A stretch of DNA of 64,000 bases from Symsagittifera roscoffensis (Eukaryota; Xenacoelomorpha; Acoela; Convolutidae): NCBI RefSeq assembly GCF_963678635.1, contig NC_087071.1:19777613-19841612 (forward strand), given 5' to 3'. The notes under the pieces were generated by a model. That model was not told where the DNA came from and made no database searches. It was given only the letters and a program-made list of their open reading frames with translations. Below, one piece after another: positions 1 to 11,279 of this stretch. The position numbers were made by a program, and so were the translations under genes. Within the stretch, counting starts at the first letter, position 1; each line of letters begins with the position of its first letter.

Positions 1-1456
1 AGGCATGTATCTCATACCTTTGGTTAACGATTAAAGTTTTCAGAGATACTATGTCAAATTTGTTTCAGTTTTTGAGTACATTCTATCCTGCTCATTCAGT
101 TTTGCTGAGTGATATAACTTGCACTGCAGCTTTGCAACTTTCCATGGCTTAACTCTATGTTCAGTTTTAATCTGCTTCTTCGATCTCTGAGTTTCAGGTC
201 GGAGTGGCCAGATTGCGGATCGCGTCCATTGAATGCCAGTTTTTTCTGGGTAGTGACTTTTTTCTGATGCTGTGAAGTTGCCTAAGTAAGTTCTAGATGA
301 CAATTGGTCGACCACTGTTTCTCAAAATTGCTAATAACTGGAGCTGAAGTCTAAGCTGGCTCAATTGTGGCTAACATTTGGCATAACGGCTGCTATATTC
401 TTTGTTTCTCATCTCCTCCGCCTTCGATATGATCCTCTATAAGGGCTTTGAGATTTTTATAAATGAAAACGAAATATATTTATGAAATATTAATGATAAT
501 TCAGTGTTCGACTTGAAACCAAACCGCTACTCGATTAGTGAGAATTCTGTTTCAGAAATTAGTTCTTCTATCTACTAATTCAAACAGTGTGTAGTTCCTA
601 CCTTGGCAAATTTTTTGGCGAACCTTGATGCTCCTTTTTTGTTTATATTGAGCGTTCACCTAGACCCGAACCCCGATTTGGACAACACACATCAGGGGCG
701 GATTTAGGGGGGGGGGGGGGTTGGTCTGGGATTCAACCCTAAGGGATTCAATCCCCTGCCGACCCAAAGGGTCTCCCCTTTGAAATATTTCGAGATATCC
801 ATTTTTGGCTGACGGACCCTACATTTTTTAAAGGAGCCTTTGGCGTTAACATATACTAATTTTAAGGGGAGAACGCGCGCCGGAAAAACGCGACTTTAAA
901 AAAAAAAATTAAAAGTGCCAAAACATGGCTTTTTTAGTGCTTTGAAACAGCCCCCCCCCCCCCCCTCCAATCGAGAAAATCCTAGAGACACACATTATTA
1001 GTGAAAGAAATTTGCAGAACTCGTTTGTTACACATTTTTGATTGATATAACCTAATTCACTGTTATTATTTTTTGGATTGAGCATGTTCGCATGTAATCC
1101 ATAGCCGTTCTAATCCCCCCACTTCACATAAGCATCAGCTTTATGGTGTAACGAGTGGTTTTACAAGGTTCAAAGTCGTGATCTAGTTTTTTTTTCTGGT
1201 AAACTCGATTACAATATTAAATTTTCATGTTTTACACAGTGGATATATAATTGCCATAGCTCGCTCAATCAGTCTGCATACCTTTTTTTTATAACAATCC
1301 GACAGTATGAGCAGAAAAAATACTCAAAAAAATTTGCAGGTGGGGGGGGGGAAGAGCCCTGTATTCAATTTCTTATCTTATGTTGCATATTCTAAGCAAT
1401 TCCTGTAAGTTTGCACAATTTCAACATTCTCAACATTTCCTGTGGGTTTGTTTCAG
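1..1456. other. No supported gene; low-complexity flank
   Basis: No reading frame here looks like a conserved protein. An 88-codon minus-strand frame (49-315) is rich in K, S and Q and I recognise nothing in it. The stretch holds long G and C homopolymers (about 709-721 and 948-966) and one copy of the interspersed repeat listed at 685-975. Confidence 0.5.
685..975 (+). repeat. Interspersed repeat with GACCCAAAGGGTCTCCCC core
   Basis: A block starting at a CGGATTTA-plus-G-run contains the words ATTCAATCCCCTGCCGAC and AAGGGTCTCCCC, then a GCGCGCCGGAAAAACGCG stretch ending at a C-run. Related sequence occurs in reverse at 22780-23165 and 38520-38600 (GGAGACCTTTTGAGTC and GGCAGGGG words) and, more diverged, at 60045-60245. 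This is an old dispersed repeat of unknown class. I see no coding capacity or target-site duplication. Confidence 0.5.
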
Positions 1457-1556
1457 CTGATTACTCATGCAAGACGCCTGATAAATTTGGCGAGATCTTC
1501 GGCTGGCCCGGAAGATTCATGTGTTGCGCTCACGAAGTATTATTGCCTCCAGTAAT
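1457..1556 (+). CDS. Candidate isolated internal exon (unrecognised, Cys-containing)
   Basis: A 100-nt open stretch sits between a good acceptor (TTTGTTTCAG, ending at 1456) and a donor (GTAAGA at 1557). It is visibly richer in G+C and in balanced codon use than its surroundings. Read with two leading bases it gives 32 codons without a stop, with the pieces DYSCKTPDKFGEIF and GWPGRFMCCAHE. I do not recognise the family and no neighbouring exon could be tied to it. It may be an orphan exon of a host gene, a decayed one, or chance. Confidence 0.28.
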
Positions 1557-2402
1557 GTAAGAATGCTATATAATTGAATTGATTCTAGGCAGTTTACAAC
1601 CGCAGAGTAATCTCAAAATTTTCCCAAGGGCCTAACTTATCCTGAACGCTTCCCTGCGCTTCGTCGTAGTGATTGAAGTATTTCAAACCATGATCAAGAA
1701 CTAAGAGCCAGCACTAACAAAAATGAATTAAGAAAAAGTATCTAGAGAAAGACGTATCTTGATTTTAATTAGTATCGATATATTTTTTGTTCCATAAAAT
1801 TAGGCTTGAAACTTTCAGTCGGAAGGGTTGCCTCAGGCTGCGTAGCTCTAATATTTTACCATCCATAGAGACACTATGCTACATGCATCAGTTGAATTGT
1901 CGCAAATTGTTTTTCGCAACCACGAAACTCTTAATGACAGCTTCTTTCTAGTTTGGTAGTTTGAACCCGCACTGAAGTTCCATGGATTATATTGGGTTTT
2001 CATTGCCAGTCTCTCTAAAATAACAAAAGTGTTTGATTATAATCGATTGAAATTGGATTATATTGATAAAATTTTTTTAAGCAATGAAATCTCCTTACAA
2101 TCGATTATAATCGATCATAATCGATTATTTTCAAGAAATTTTATTAGAGAATAATAATCCATTTTAATCGATTATAATGGATTATAATCTATTCATTTAA
2201 ATATATTTGTGTGTTTTCTTTTTCATTTTTTCATCATTTTGTTAAATTTAAACTAGTTATTTTGTTCTCTCACTTAATTTCATTTTTCTCTTTTCAATCG
2301 AGTTTATGAAAAATTACAAATAGTTACCTATAAAGATTCCACACCAGCTCCCCCCCCCCACGCTTACCCGTACTACAGTACTACATCTAGATGTCTCCTA
2401 AC

Positions 2403-2572
2403 TAGAGACGGGGGTTGGGGGGTACGTCGTGGTTGGGGGTACGTGGGGGGACGGGGTATGTGAGGGGGTATGTGAGGGGGTATGTCGTGAATTGGTGGGG
2501 GACGTTGGGGGAGGGGAGGACGTTGGGAGGTACGCTGGGGGGGGGGGGGGGGACGTTAGGGGGGGCCCTTTT
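2403..2572 (+). repeat. G-rich minisatellite, unit 1
   Basis: Short degenerate units such as GGGGGTATGTGA and GGGGGACGTTGGG are repeated in tandem and end in a long G-run near 2530-2552. The plus strand has many G-tracts of 3-6 bases at short spacing, which is compatible with G-quadruplex formation. Apparent Pro-rich or Gly-rich reading frames here are products of the repeat, not genes. Confidence 0.75.
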
Positions 2573-3547
2573 CGGAAAACTACTACATATTGGCATATAG
2601 TGTTCGTTGTTCGAGTTTTGCAGAAGTTTGTAACAGTTAGAGTCATTTTTTACAAAGTTTAATCAATTTTCATGGATTTTATATACAAAAATTAAGCCAC
2701 TATATGAAAACAAAAATGGATTATAATCAGTTTTAATGGATGAAAAATCGGTTACGTGGTATAAATAAAAATGCCATGATAATCGAGTCTATAGACAATA
2801 ACTTAGTCAATGAAAATCCATTATAATCGAGTATTACCCATGAAACTTTGGTGCGGGAGTGCGTCAACACCGTTTTGTTTTCTGTGAGATTGTCAAAGCT
2901 GAGTAAATGACTTAAAAAAGACTCGCTGGCCTACACGGCAGCTCTAGATAACAAAATTAGGTTTGAAATTATCAGTCTAAAGGGTTGCCTCAGACTGTGT
3001 AGCTCTAACATTTTACCATCGATGGAAACACTATGCTACATGCATCACTTGAATTGTCGCAAATTGTTTGTCAACCACGAAATTCTTAATGAAAAGTTCT
3101 TTCTACTTTGGTAGTTTGAACCCGCACTGAAGTTTCATGGATTATATTAGATTTGCATTGTCAATCTCTCTAAATTAATAAAAGTAATCGTTTATAATCG
3201 AATGAAATTATTATAAAGATAAAACTTTTTAAGCAAAAAAATCCCCATACAATCGATTATAATCAGTTAAAATCGATTTTTTTCTAACAATTTTATTTAA
3301 AAAAATAATCCATATTAATAGATTAAAATGAATTATAATCTTTTTATTTATATCTTTTTGTGTGTTGTTTTCATTTTTTCATCAATTTGTTAAACTTAAA
3401 TTAGTTATTTTGTTCTCTCGCTTAATTTCAATTTTCTCTTTTCAATCGAGTTTATGAAAAAATACAAATAGTCACCTATATAGATTCCACATCAGCTCCC
3501 CGCGCTTACCCGTACTACAGTACTACAGCTAGATGTCTCCTAACTAG

Positions 3548-3702
3548 AGACGGGGGTGGGGGGTGTACGTCGTGGTTGGGGGGACGTTGGGGGGACGGGG
3601 GTATGTGAGGGGCTACGTCGTGGGTTGGGGGGGATACGTTGGGGGGAGGGGAGTACGTTGGGAGGTACGCTGGGGTGGAACGTTAGGGAGGAGGGGCACT
3701 TT
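3548..3702 (+). repeat. G-rich minisatellite, unit 2
   Basis: This is the counterpart of 2403-2572 in the second unit of the 1.15-kb duplication. The same GGGGG-TACGT/TATGTG units occur, but the number and order of units differ, showing repeat turnover after duplication. Confidence 0.7.
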
Positions 3703-4063
3703 TTGGAAAACTACTACATATTGACATATAGTTTTCGTTCGAGTTTTGCAGAAAGTTGCAAAAGTTAGAGTCATTATTTACAAAGTTGTGTACAAAAATT
3801 AATCCATTGTATTGAAAAACAAAAATGGATTATAATCGATTATAATGGATTAAAAATCGATTACGTGGTCTAAATAAATTTGCCATGATAATCGATTATA
3901 TAGACATCATTTTAGTCAATGAAAATCCATTATAATCGATGATTACCCAATAAACTTCGGTGCGGGAAGGCGTCAACGCCGTTTTGTTTTCTGTAAAATT
4001 GTCAAACCTGAGTAAATGACTTCAAAAAGACTCGCTGGCTCACACGGCAGCTCCAGATAACTC

Positions 4064-6426
4064 GCGTTATATTTGGCTTCCTACCCATTCAATAACCTGG
4101 ACACAAAAGAAATTTGCACCAGCATTTTTGTTTCAACTCCCTCCTGAGTCAAGTGTTTGCCATTGCCCCACTTGACATCGTTGGTATGATAATGGTACAG
4201 CTTAGTGACTTCTCCAAACCGTTTCAGTTTTTATAGAAGTCGATTTTCCAGTTCATTTTTCTAATTATCAATAAAAAGTTTTGTAGCTTTTTGGCACTCC
4301 CAAAACTCATTCAGTAGTTTTTGAGCGTCAAACAGAAAAATTTCAGATAGCCTATTAATTTCCAATTTTTTTAAAGTTATTGCTCAGAAACTCGAAGAAT
4401 GTGCAGAAGATTTATGCCTGGGGTGGTTTGTTTACTCAATCAATTTTCGACTTCCTAGTTACCCAGTTGACAGATTCTCAATACCATCTGAGCCGTGTTG
4501 TTGTCCTGAGCTCAAATTTAAAAATACTTTTACCTGTAAAAATAGTTTGTAAAAATATGGGGGTTTGAAAGTTGTTGATTTGACCAATTTGAGACACATA
4601 ACGCGCGATATATTGTGTTCATATAGCACACGTAACGGCAGATTAATGCGGTTATTTTTAAGGAGATTAAAACGGATTTAAATCGATTTGAATCGATTTT
4701 TTTCATTCGAGATTTATCAGTTTTGAATTTTTATTGCATTTATTCTTTGTTTATCACTTTTCATTTTACATCCATATCGTATTGTAGCATAAAAAAGACC
4801 AAATAAAAATACCAAAATATCGATAAAATTCTATGATTTTCTTGTGTATTCTGTGCTCAAAAACTGATCTATTTTGATACTTTTCTTGATTCGTTTTAAT
4901 ATGTTTTGCCCAAAATCTGATTTATCTTCAGAAATTTCTTCGATTTAATTGCATATTAATGAGATCAAATTTTAATTCTTTCTGACCCTTTTCTTGTTTG
5001 TTATATAGGATTTTGCAAAATTTGATTTACAATAGTTTTCTATAATTTCATTGCCTATTTTCGAGCTTAAAATCTGATTTAATTGGATCGTTTTATTTAA
5101 TTTTATAACATCTGGCACGTGTGTGTTTTTAAAAAATCGAGAAAAAAAATTCATACCATTTTTTAAAGGGTGTGTTCTTTTCGCCGTGTTAGCAAAAAAA
5201 ATTGAATTTTGTTAGTCTGAAAATCAATCGAAATCGATTTAAATCAATTTTTTAGACACTCAAATCGATTCAAAGTTTTGAAAAAAGATCGATTTAAATC
5301 GATTTGAAATGGATTTAAGTGAGATTCGGATGGATTTTAGTGAGTCGGAAAATCCATCTAAATCGATTTAAATCGATTTTTTTTACACTTGAATCGATTT
5401 AAAATTTTCAAAAATATCGATTTAAATCAATTTAAAATCCATTCTTGTTCTTAAAATGTACATTGTTAATCGATTTGGATCGATTTAAAATCAATTTAAA
5501 TCGATCCGAAACCATTTTTGTCAGTGCGGGAAGGGTTTTCGTTCTCGCAGATTTCTGTTCGGATGATGTTTCTGTCAGTTGACAATTCGTTGACGAAGTC
5601 CCACAAAATGGGCTGAAATGATTGCTAACATCATTTCTGATCAGTTCTGATTGAACAGTGACCACTTTCTGTTCATACCTGCGACAAGAATGCAGTAGGT
5701 ATGCCGCATATCTGATTGAAATAAACTGTAAATTCTGCACGTTTTAGGCATTCATAGCTGGATCATAGTTGCCTGATGAATGGCCATGGTTCAAAAAGAC
5801 ATGCTGTTTAACATGTACAACGTATTTCAGCCAAAACATTTTTCAGTGGCCATGTCTGCAAACTAATTTAACCTCAAACACGGGTTAGGTTCTGGACACT
5901 TGGTTTGGTGTTATTTATAAACAACGATTTTTTTGTTTTAATCTTGCTATTGAGAAGGCTTTAGACTTTGTTCGCATGGTCGCGCTTTTTCTGATTTTGT
6001 TCTTCTGACTTTCTGATTTGGTTATAAAAGTTAACCGTATCAGTGCACGATTATTTGTTGTTGATTGAAGATAATAAGCATTAACTAAAATTTAACCAGA
6101 AGTTTAAAACATACAGAAACAAAAACAAAAAAAACAAAAACGTACAATTGTGAAGTTCTTGCTGTGGCGTAAGAATGGTATGGTCAGATTTGGAGTTAAT
6201 ATATGACATCTTTGCACAAAGTGTTTTATTGTATTTTCTAAACTGTTGCTTTTATGCTGAAAATAAATCAAAATAACGACTTCTATTTATTCTCTCCAAG
6301 AGTTGCTGCAGCTTATAGAAACAAATTTGATAATTGAAAACAAAGTTATTCTAAAGATCCAAGTTGCATACTGAACAGCTATCTGAAACGAATTCGAAAT
6401 ACATATCTCTGTTAACAATTCTCCTC
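4064..6426. other. No supported gene; upstream of the caspase-like gene
   Basis: Apart from the AAATCGATTT array I see nothing conserved. A 102-codon minus-strand frame (5432-5740) overlaps the repeat and is not recognisable. The last ~380 bases (from about 6047) are the 5' flank of the caspase-like gene and are duplicated at 14840-15240, so they mark the left edge of the duplicated gene block. No clear TATA or initiator element can be defended. Confidence 0.4.
4670..5515. repeat. Array of AAATCGATTTAAATCGATTT-type words
   Basis: A second palindromic vocabulary, distinct from the TAATCGATTA set, is dense at 4675-4705, 5220-5300 and 5335-5515. The core is AAATCGATTT, often in head-to-tail pairs. 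No coding sequence is present. Confidence 0.6.
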
Positions 6427-8420
6427 ATGAGCGACAACACAAAACTCCTCATGAGTATTGTCAAGTATGCTGGCTCCGCAATCGCACAGAATGCTGGAAG
6501 AATACGTGATATCGACAAGTGGGATCCAACAGATAACGAGAGGAAGTGGCTTCTAATATCAGGCGCAAGTGAGCCCCCTAATTATATCCAGCTGTCCGAA
6601 ATGGGGGAACGTGAGACGAGGGGAGAAAGGCGGGACTTATTTCTGAAAGGTCAAAGTGTGGATTTTGTGAACATGGAGAGGGCTCTTGGCCATCAACTGC
6701 ACAACAGAATTCAGAATTTGAAAATGAAAAAAGCAGATGTGAAGTCGAACATTCAAGATTTTTTCAAGTTTTGCAAAGACAAGAACTACAAGCCAATGCT
6801 TTATTACACTGGCCATGGGGAGTTGCCAACTGGAAACTGGTGTCTGGCAGATGGTACAATTAGAATAGAAGAGATCTTCGATTGGATCCCAAGTGGCATG
6901 GAACCCCCAACTATCTGTACAGACTCATGTTTTGGAGGAGTATGGGCAGATTACTGCATTCAAAAAAATATCTCAGGATTTCACTGCCTCTCCGCGACGG
7001 CGGCTAACCAGGCTGCTTATGATCATACTGGTAAATTACTCTCGACAGTTGGAACTTAAATGCTGCCGTCCAATTGTGAAATCAAACACAGCTTATTGTT
7101 AAAGCGAATACCTAATTTTAACTATAACGATTGAAAGCGATCTTACGTTAGGAAACAAAAGTTATTCTCAATTTCAATTCAAATTCAGTGCACCTGTTCC
7201 TCTAACAAATTTCGAAACAAACTTGTTCGGATGTCTAGACTGAACAACCTCTAAAGAGGTCTTTTGTCATTAAACAGTTTTTCATCCGTATGACTACCAA
7301 TGTGTTTGACCTATTTTTGCCCAGGAATAATTAAAACATTCAGTTTTGGCATTCTGTCAAAATAGTTAACGTCGTTGCGAGTCCCTTGTTTGCCTGTGCT
7401 AAAAGACCCGCAAAACATGTTCTTTTTTGGTCAAGGTCAAAACCATGCTGGTCACTTACTCATTATGAAGCCGTCAGCTGCATTAAATTTGTATGAAAAA
7501 ACATGCACTTCTAAGGCTAATCAAATTAATTGAGTTTAGATGGAGGAGGTGAACTGACACACTACATGACAGGCAGTGAGAGCAAACTTGAACATGGTCG
7601 ACCCTCCACTGAGCCACTGTTCAGCAGAGGAACCTTATTTGATTTCAGAACACTTGTAAAATACACTAAAACTAATTACGCAGACTTCATCAGATTTTAT
7701 ACGTACAATAATCAACAGACTTTGATATCACAAAGTGTACATGACAACTACATAGACGCTATATTTGATAATCACAAAAAGTTCAACACAAGGAAGAAGC
7801 AGTTTTGGGTCAGCTCCTCATTCAAAGAAGTGAAAGAACAAGTTAAAAGTCACACCAAGGCAGGCATGAATATTTTCTCACTCGCAGCTGACCAAAACAC
7901 GGGAAAGTTTTATGTATTTATGATAGACGATTTTGGCAAAGCACAGTCCATTATACAAAACGAAGACCCCGAAGATCTATTTTTGCTTGGTCTGTCAGTG
8001 ACAAGTGTTACCTGCTTCAATAAAAAATACTTTTTCGTAATGACTGCCGGTGTGAGCCAATTTGAAAATCATGAACAAGTGATATTCACAAAGAGCAACA
8101 GGTCGGATCTAGATATTGAAATTAAAAAGCAGAGGTCAGAAGGAAAAGTGATTACCTCTTTTTGTATCAATCACGAGTTGAGAGAGTACCTTGTAGTGAT
8201 GACTGAGATGGAAGGGTGCGAACAGGCCAGCGGATGGTTCCAAAAGAGAACTGCAGACGGATACAGGGAGAGAGTTAAATGGTTAGAGATCTATTTGAGA
8301 AGAAGACTAGTGGACACAATAGTGTGTGGGGATTCGTCAGATAATCAAACATTCTACGTAATGACTTCGGATGAGGATAGAAATGGAGTCAAACTCATAA
8401 ATACAACCCTCTTTAGCTGA
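6427..8420 (+). CDS. Caspase-like (clan CD) peptidase with C-terminal DUF7477-like repeats, two exons
   Basis: Exon 1 is 6427-7030 and exon 2 is 7540-8420, with a 509-bp GT-AG intron. The splice joins codon halves into Asp202 and keeps a GGGELTHYM stretch right after a NQAAYD motif, as expected for the caspase/metacaspase fold. The product is 494 residues. The catalytic dyad is visible: His130 in YYTGHGEL and Cys168 in CTDSCFGG. Residues about 290-480 contain four blades of roughly 45-60 residues with the pattern hydrophobic-S-x-A/C ... F/L-x-V-M-T, resembling the DUF7477 repeats known from the C-terminus of plant casein-kinase-1-like proteins; this domain call is from memory of that family. 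The start at 6427 is the first ATG in frame; a second lies at 6451. No signal peptide or membrane segment is seen. It is the only intact copy of three. Substrate and role are unknown; a cytoplasmic signalling protease is inference. Confidence 0.75.
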
Positions 8421-10489
8421 GTGCTAAATCAGTATGACCTTATTCTGTCCTAAAACTATCTGATTCAATATCTTTTTTATCTGTATCTTAACCTGAAGCT
8501 ATATATTACCAACTGTCTGTTTCAAACTGTTTAATTTCACCTCTTGCGCAGCACTTCATAGTGAAATGAACTGTTAAATCAGTTTACATTTGGTTTCTCC
8601 GCTTGTGAAAAAATAGTGATTTGATTGATGTTTTTGATTTATCAGCTGACAAATGTGTACGAAGATTGAAATCAATAATTAAAAGCTTTCTGCTGATCAA
8701 ATTCATTTTTTACCTATCAGAACGTTTATTAAAATTCTGATAATCAAATTGTAGTATAAATTCAACGCTCTCTACAATGTTCGAATAATTGATAAATTTG
8801 AAATCATGAACATAATGTTATTGTGATTGTATTCAATTTTTAGTTTAGAAACATTTTTGATGATTTATTTCATAATAACAGTTTCGTTTACAAGATACTG
8901 CACATGATTGATATATAATCTCGTCTACGGGGTAATATTCTGATACCTCTAGGGTACTATCCACGACTAACCGTCTGGTTTTCTATCTCAAATTTTAACA
9001 GTCTTTTCAATATCTCCACTCGATCATCAAAAAAAACCGGAAGATTTTCTATTTTTTTGCTCCTTTTCCAGGCGCATATTTTCGAACTAAATCATAGTAC
9101 TATATTATGGTGCATCTTTTGGAAGCTATGAGCAAACATTTTCAATGATGAGTTTAGCATCAGCGCCTACTCTACGCGAGTAAACTGCTAAACCCGGATT
9201 TAAGTTAAAGGCAAGGGGGGGTATTTCTTTCAGTAATTTTTAGAGAGCTAATTTTTTAGGCGACCTATTTTAAAACTTTTTGAAACTTTAACCCCTTCGA
9301 GAGAAGTCCAGGACTCGCACATGTTTGTCAGTAATCAGTCAGATTTTAACTCTCACTAAGATCTCACATCACAGCAGCATTACCCGCTCTGATTGCCAAT
9401 TGTATTGTCAAAGTAGGTTATCTATAGTTTTTTAAGGGAGCCAGTTTTGGAAAATTGGTTTCAATGACCCAAAATATTGTCATTTCGAGGCCAAACTTTG
9501 CAATTTGTGAATCGTAAGCGGATTCCGCAACAAGCAAAAACAAGATTTGTCGCGGAATCCGCAACATTGATTCTTATTTTATTTACTAGTATATGTGTTT
9601 AGTAAACTTAAGCTGTCGTGGTATTGTAAACGGAATCCACAAATTGTAAGCGGAATCCGCAAATCGTAAGTAGAGTCCGCATAAACTTGCTGAATATTTT
9701 CACATTTGCAGAACCCGCTTACATTTGATGAGCTCCAAACAACTACCTATAATTGCTCGTTGAGGATTCCGCAACAACAAATGTGCCAAAAAAATTACGT
9801 TACAGTTATTTGTACGTGGATTCCGCGGACATTTGCTAAGTGGAATCCAAATTTATTTTGAATCATAATGATAGACTTGTCTCTGGAATCAAGGAACATA
9901 CATTCAAAAAATTGTGTGCCTATCCAGGGCACAGTTTGGCCGCGTAATAATTGGGAAGAAATGCCATTTTTTTCTCCAAAGACCCCGGCTCCAGCGATGT
10001 GTCGACCAAAATGATTTTCCTGGGCACGCCTGTTAAAACGTCATTTAGGGTTCCCAAACTCGTCACTCCTCGTTTTTAACTCCTTTTTTAACCCCTCTCA
10101 TATAACCCCATAATTAGATAACCCCACCACAATTTAACCCTTTTTTAATACCAACTGTTAGAATCAAAGTGAAACTTACTTGAAAGGTATTCGGAACAAC
10201 AGCATCGGTAAACATCAAAACTTTAATTGCAAAAAATTTTGCGAAGCCAAAGGAAATGAGATTCAAGCTGCCAAATGCGGTTTAGATTTGATCAGAAAAA
10301 CCTTGCCGATAGTCTAGACTTTGATATTACTTTGAAAACTAATCCGACCGGCAGGACCCAAACCATTAAGCAAAAATGATTAGAGTTCTCCAAAATTGAA
10401 CTTGAAGCGTTCAACTGGAAATTAAACGAATTGAAACTAAAACGACTTTATGAAACTAATCACGAACTCAATTTGTCGTAGCGCCCAAC
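8421..10489. other. 3' flank of the caspase-like gene; no gene
   Basis: AT-rich non-coding DNA, duplicated at 12161-14220. No reading frame of note. It holds the GCGGAATCCGC cluster and a C-rich patch (10085-10145) with words like TAACCCC that are too irregular for a telomere array. Confidence 0.6.
9515..9870. repeat. Cluster of GCGGAATCCGC palindromic words (first copy)
   Basis: The perfect palindrome GCGGAATCCGC and variants (GCGGATTCCGC, GTGGATTCCGCGG, GGAATCCAC) occur about ten times in 350 bases, in both orientations, often preceded by GTAA. The duplicated unit carries it at 13255-13610, and related clusters lie at 20720-21270 and 46080-46500. Confidence 0.65.
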
Positions 10490-10745
10490 TCCAGCTATTA
10501 GGTTTGTACCAATTGAAATGGTCACTGCTGCTTTGGACTTGGTTATTGAGAAGATCGAAAAGATATCTGCCAAGTTTGATCTCGACGACAACATCAATGA
10601 CCAACTTGATGAGGTAGCCTCATACTTCCAACGCACTTGGATCAAATGCGGGATCATCCGAAGGAAATTCAGGAACCCTCTTTTTCGGGAAACTCTTGGA
10701 ATCATTCCGAAGAAGCAGCTGCTGGATAGATAAGGACAATAAATG
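10490..10745 (+). pseudogene. MULE-like transposase C-terminal fragment (copy 1)
   Basis: A 71-codon frame from 10518 has the pattern DLDDNINDQLDEVASYFQ then RRKFRNPLF. This resembles the helical C-terminal region of MULE/FLYWCH-associated transposases, where a long acidic helix precedes a basic R-R-x-P-x-F-P segment and an N-x-V-E-G-W-H motif. One base differs from the second copy near 10683, shifting the frame so the following NSWNH-type motif is lost. Nothing of the DDE core is visible upstream. It is a decayed fragment carried inside the tandem unit. Assignment rests on motif memory only. Confidence 0.4.
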
Positions 10746-11279
10746 CCGTTATGATCATACTGGTAAATTAATCTCGACAGTTGAAACTTAAATGCTGCCG
10801 TCCAATTGTGAAATCAAACACAGCTTATTGTTAAAGCGAATACCTAATTTCAACTATAACGAATGAAAGCAATCTTACGTTAGGAAACAAAAATTATTCT
10901 CAATTTCAATTCAAAATCAGTGCACCTGTTCCTGTAACAAATTTCGAAAAAAAACTTGTTCGGATGAAGTTTCTAGATTGAGCAACCTCTAAAGAAGTCT
11001 TTTGTCATTAAACAGTTTTTCATCCGTATGACTACAAATGTGTTTGACCTATTTTTGCCTAGGAATAATTAAAACATTCAGTTTTGGTATTCTGTCAAAA
11101 TAGTTAACGTCGTTGCGAGTCCCTTGTTTGCGTGTGCTAAAAGACAGCCGCAAAACATGTTCTTTTTTGGTCAAGGTCAAATTTATGCTGGTCACTTACT
11201 CATTATGAAGCCGTCAGCTGCATTAAACTTATATGAAAAAACATGCAGTTCTAAGGCTAATCAATTAAATTGAGTATAG

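Larger units (their letters stand above)
2030..3950. repeat. Array of palindromic TAATCGATTA-type words
   Basis: The self-complementary word ATAATCGATTAT and one-base variants (ATAATGGATTATAAT, AATCCATTATAATCG) recur at 2035-2200, 2700-2830, 3180-3350 and 3815-3945, on both sides of each G-rich minisatellite. The same vocabulary returns at 22535-22740, 23180-23270 and 38610-38825. Confidence 0.65.
1795..4063. repeat. 1.15-kb tandem duplication (two units)
   Basis: Unit 1 (about 1795-2949) and unit 2 (about 2950-4063) align along their whole length in direct orientation. Each begins with an AAATTAGGTTTGAAA-like start and the word AGGGTTGCCTCAG. Each then has a TAATCGATTA array, a G-rich minisatellite and a shared end ACTCGCTGGC...CACGGCAGCTC. 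Differences are scattered substitutions and small indels, so the duplication is not recent. No coding sequence is seen. Confidence 0.8.

Noticed and set aside
2398-2662. Overlapping Pro-rich and Gly-rich reading frames on both strands
   Set aside because: They are translations of a G-rich minisatellite; frame content follows the repeat.
5432-5740. 102-codon minus-strand ORF
   Set aside because: Its ends are in the AAATCGATTT array and the rest shows no conserved pattern.
10085-10145. TAACCCC-like words resembling telomere repeat
   Set aside because: Spacing is irregular, only a few units exist, and it is duplicated as part of the 3.7-kb unit; not a telomere array.
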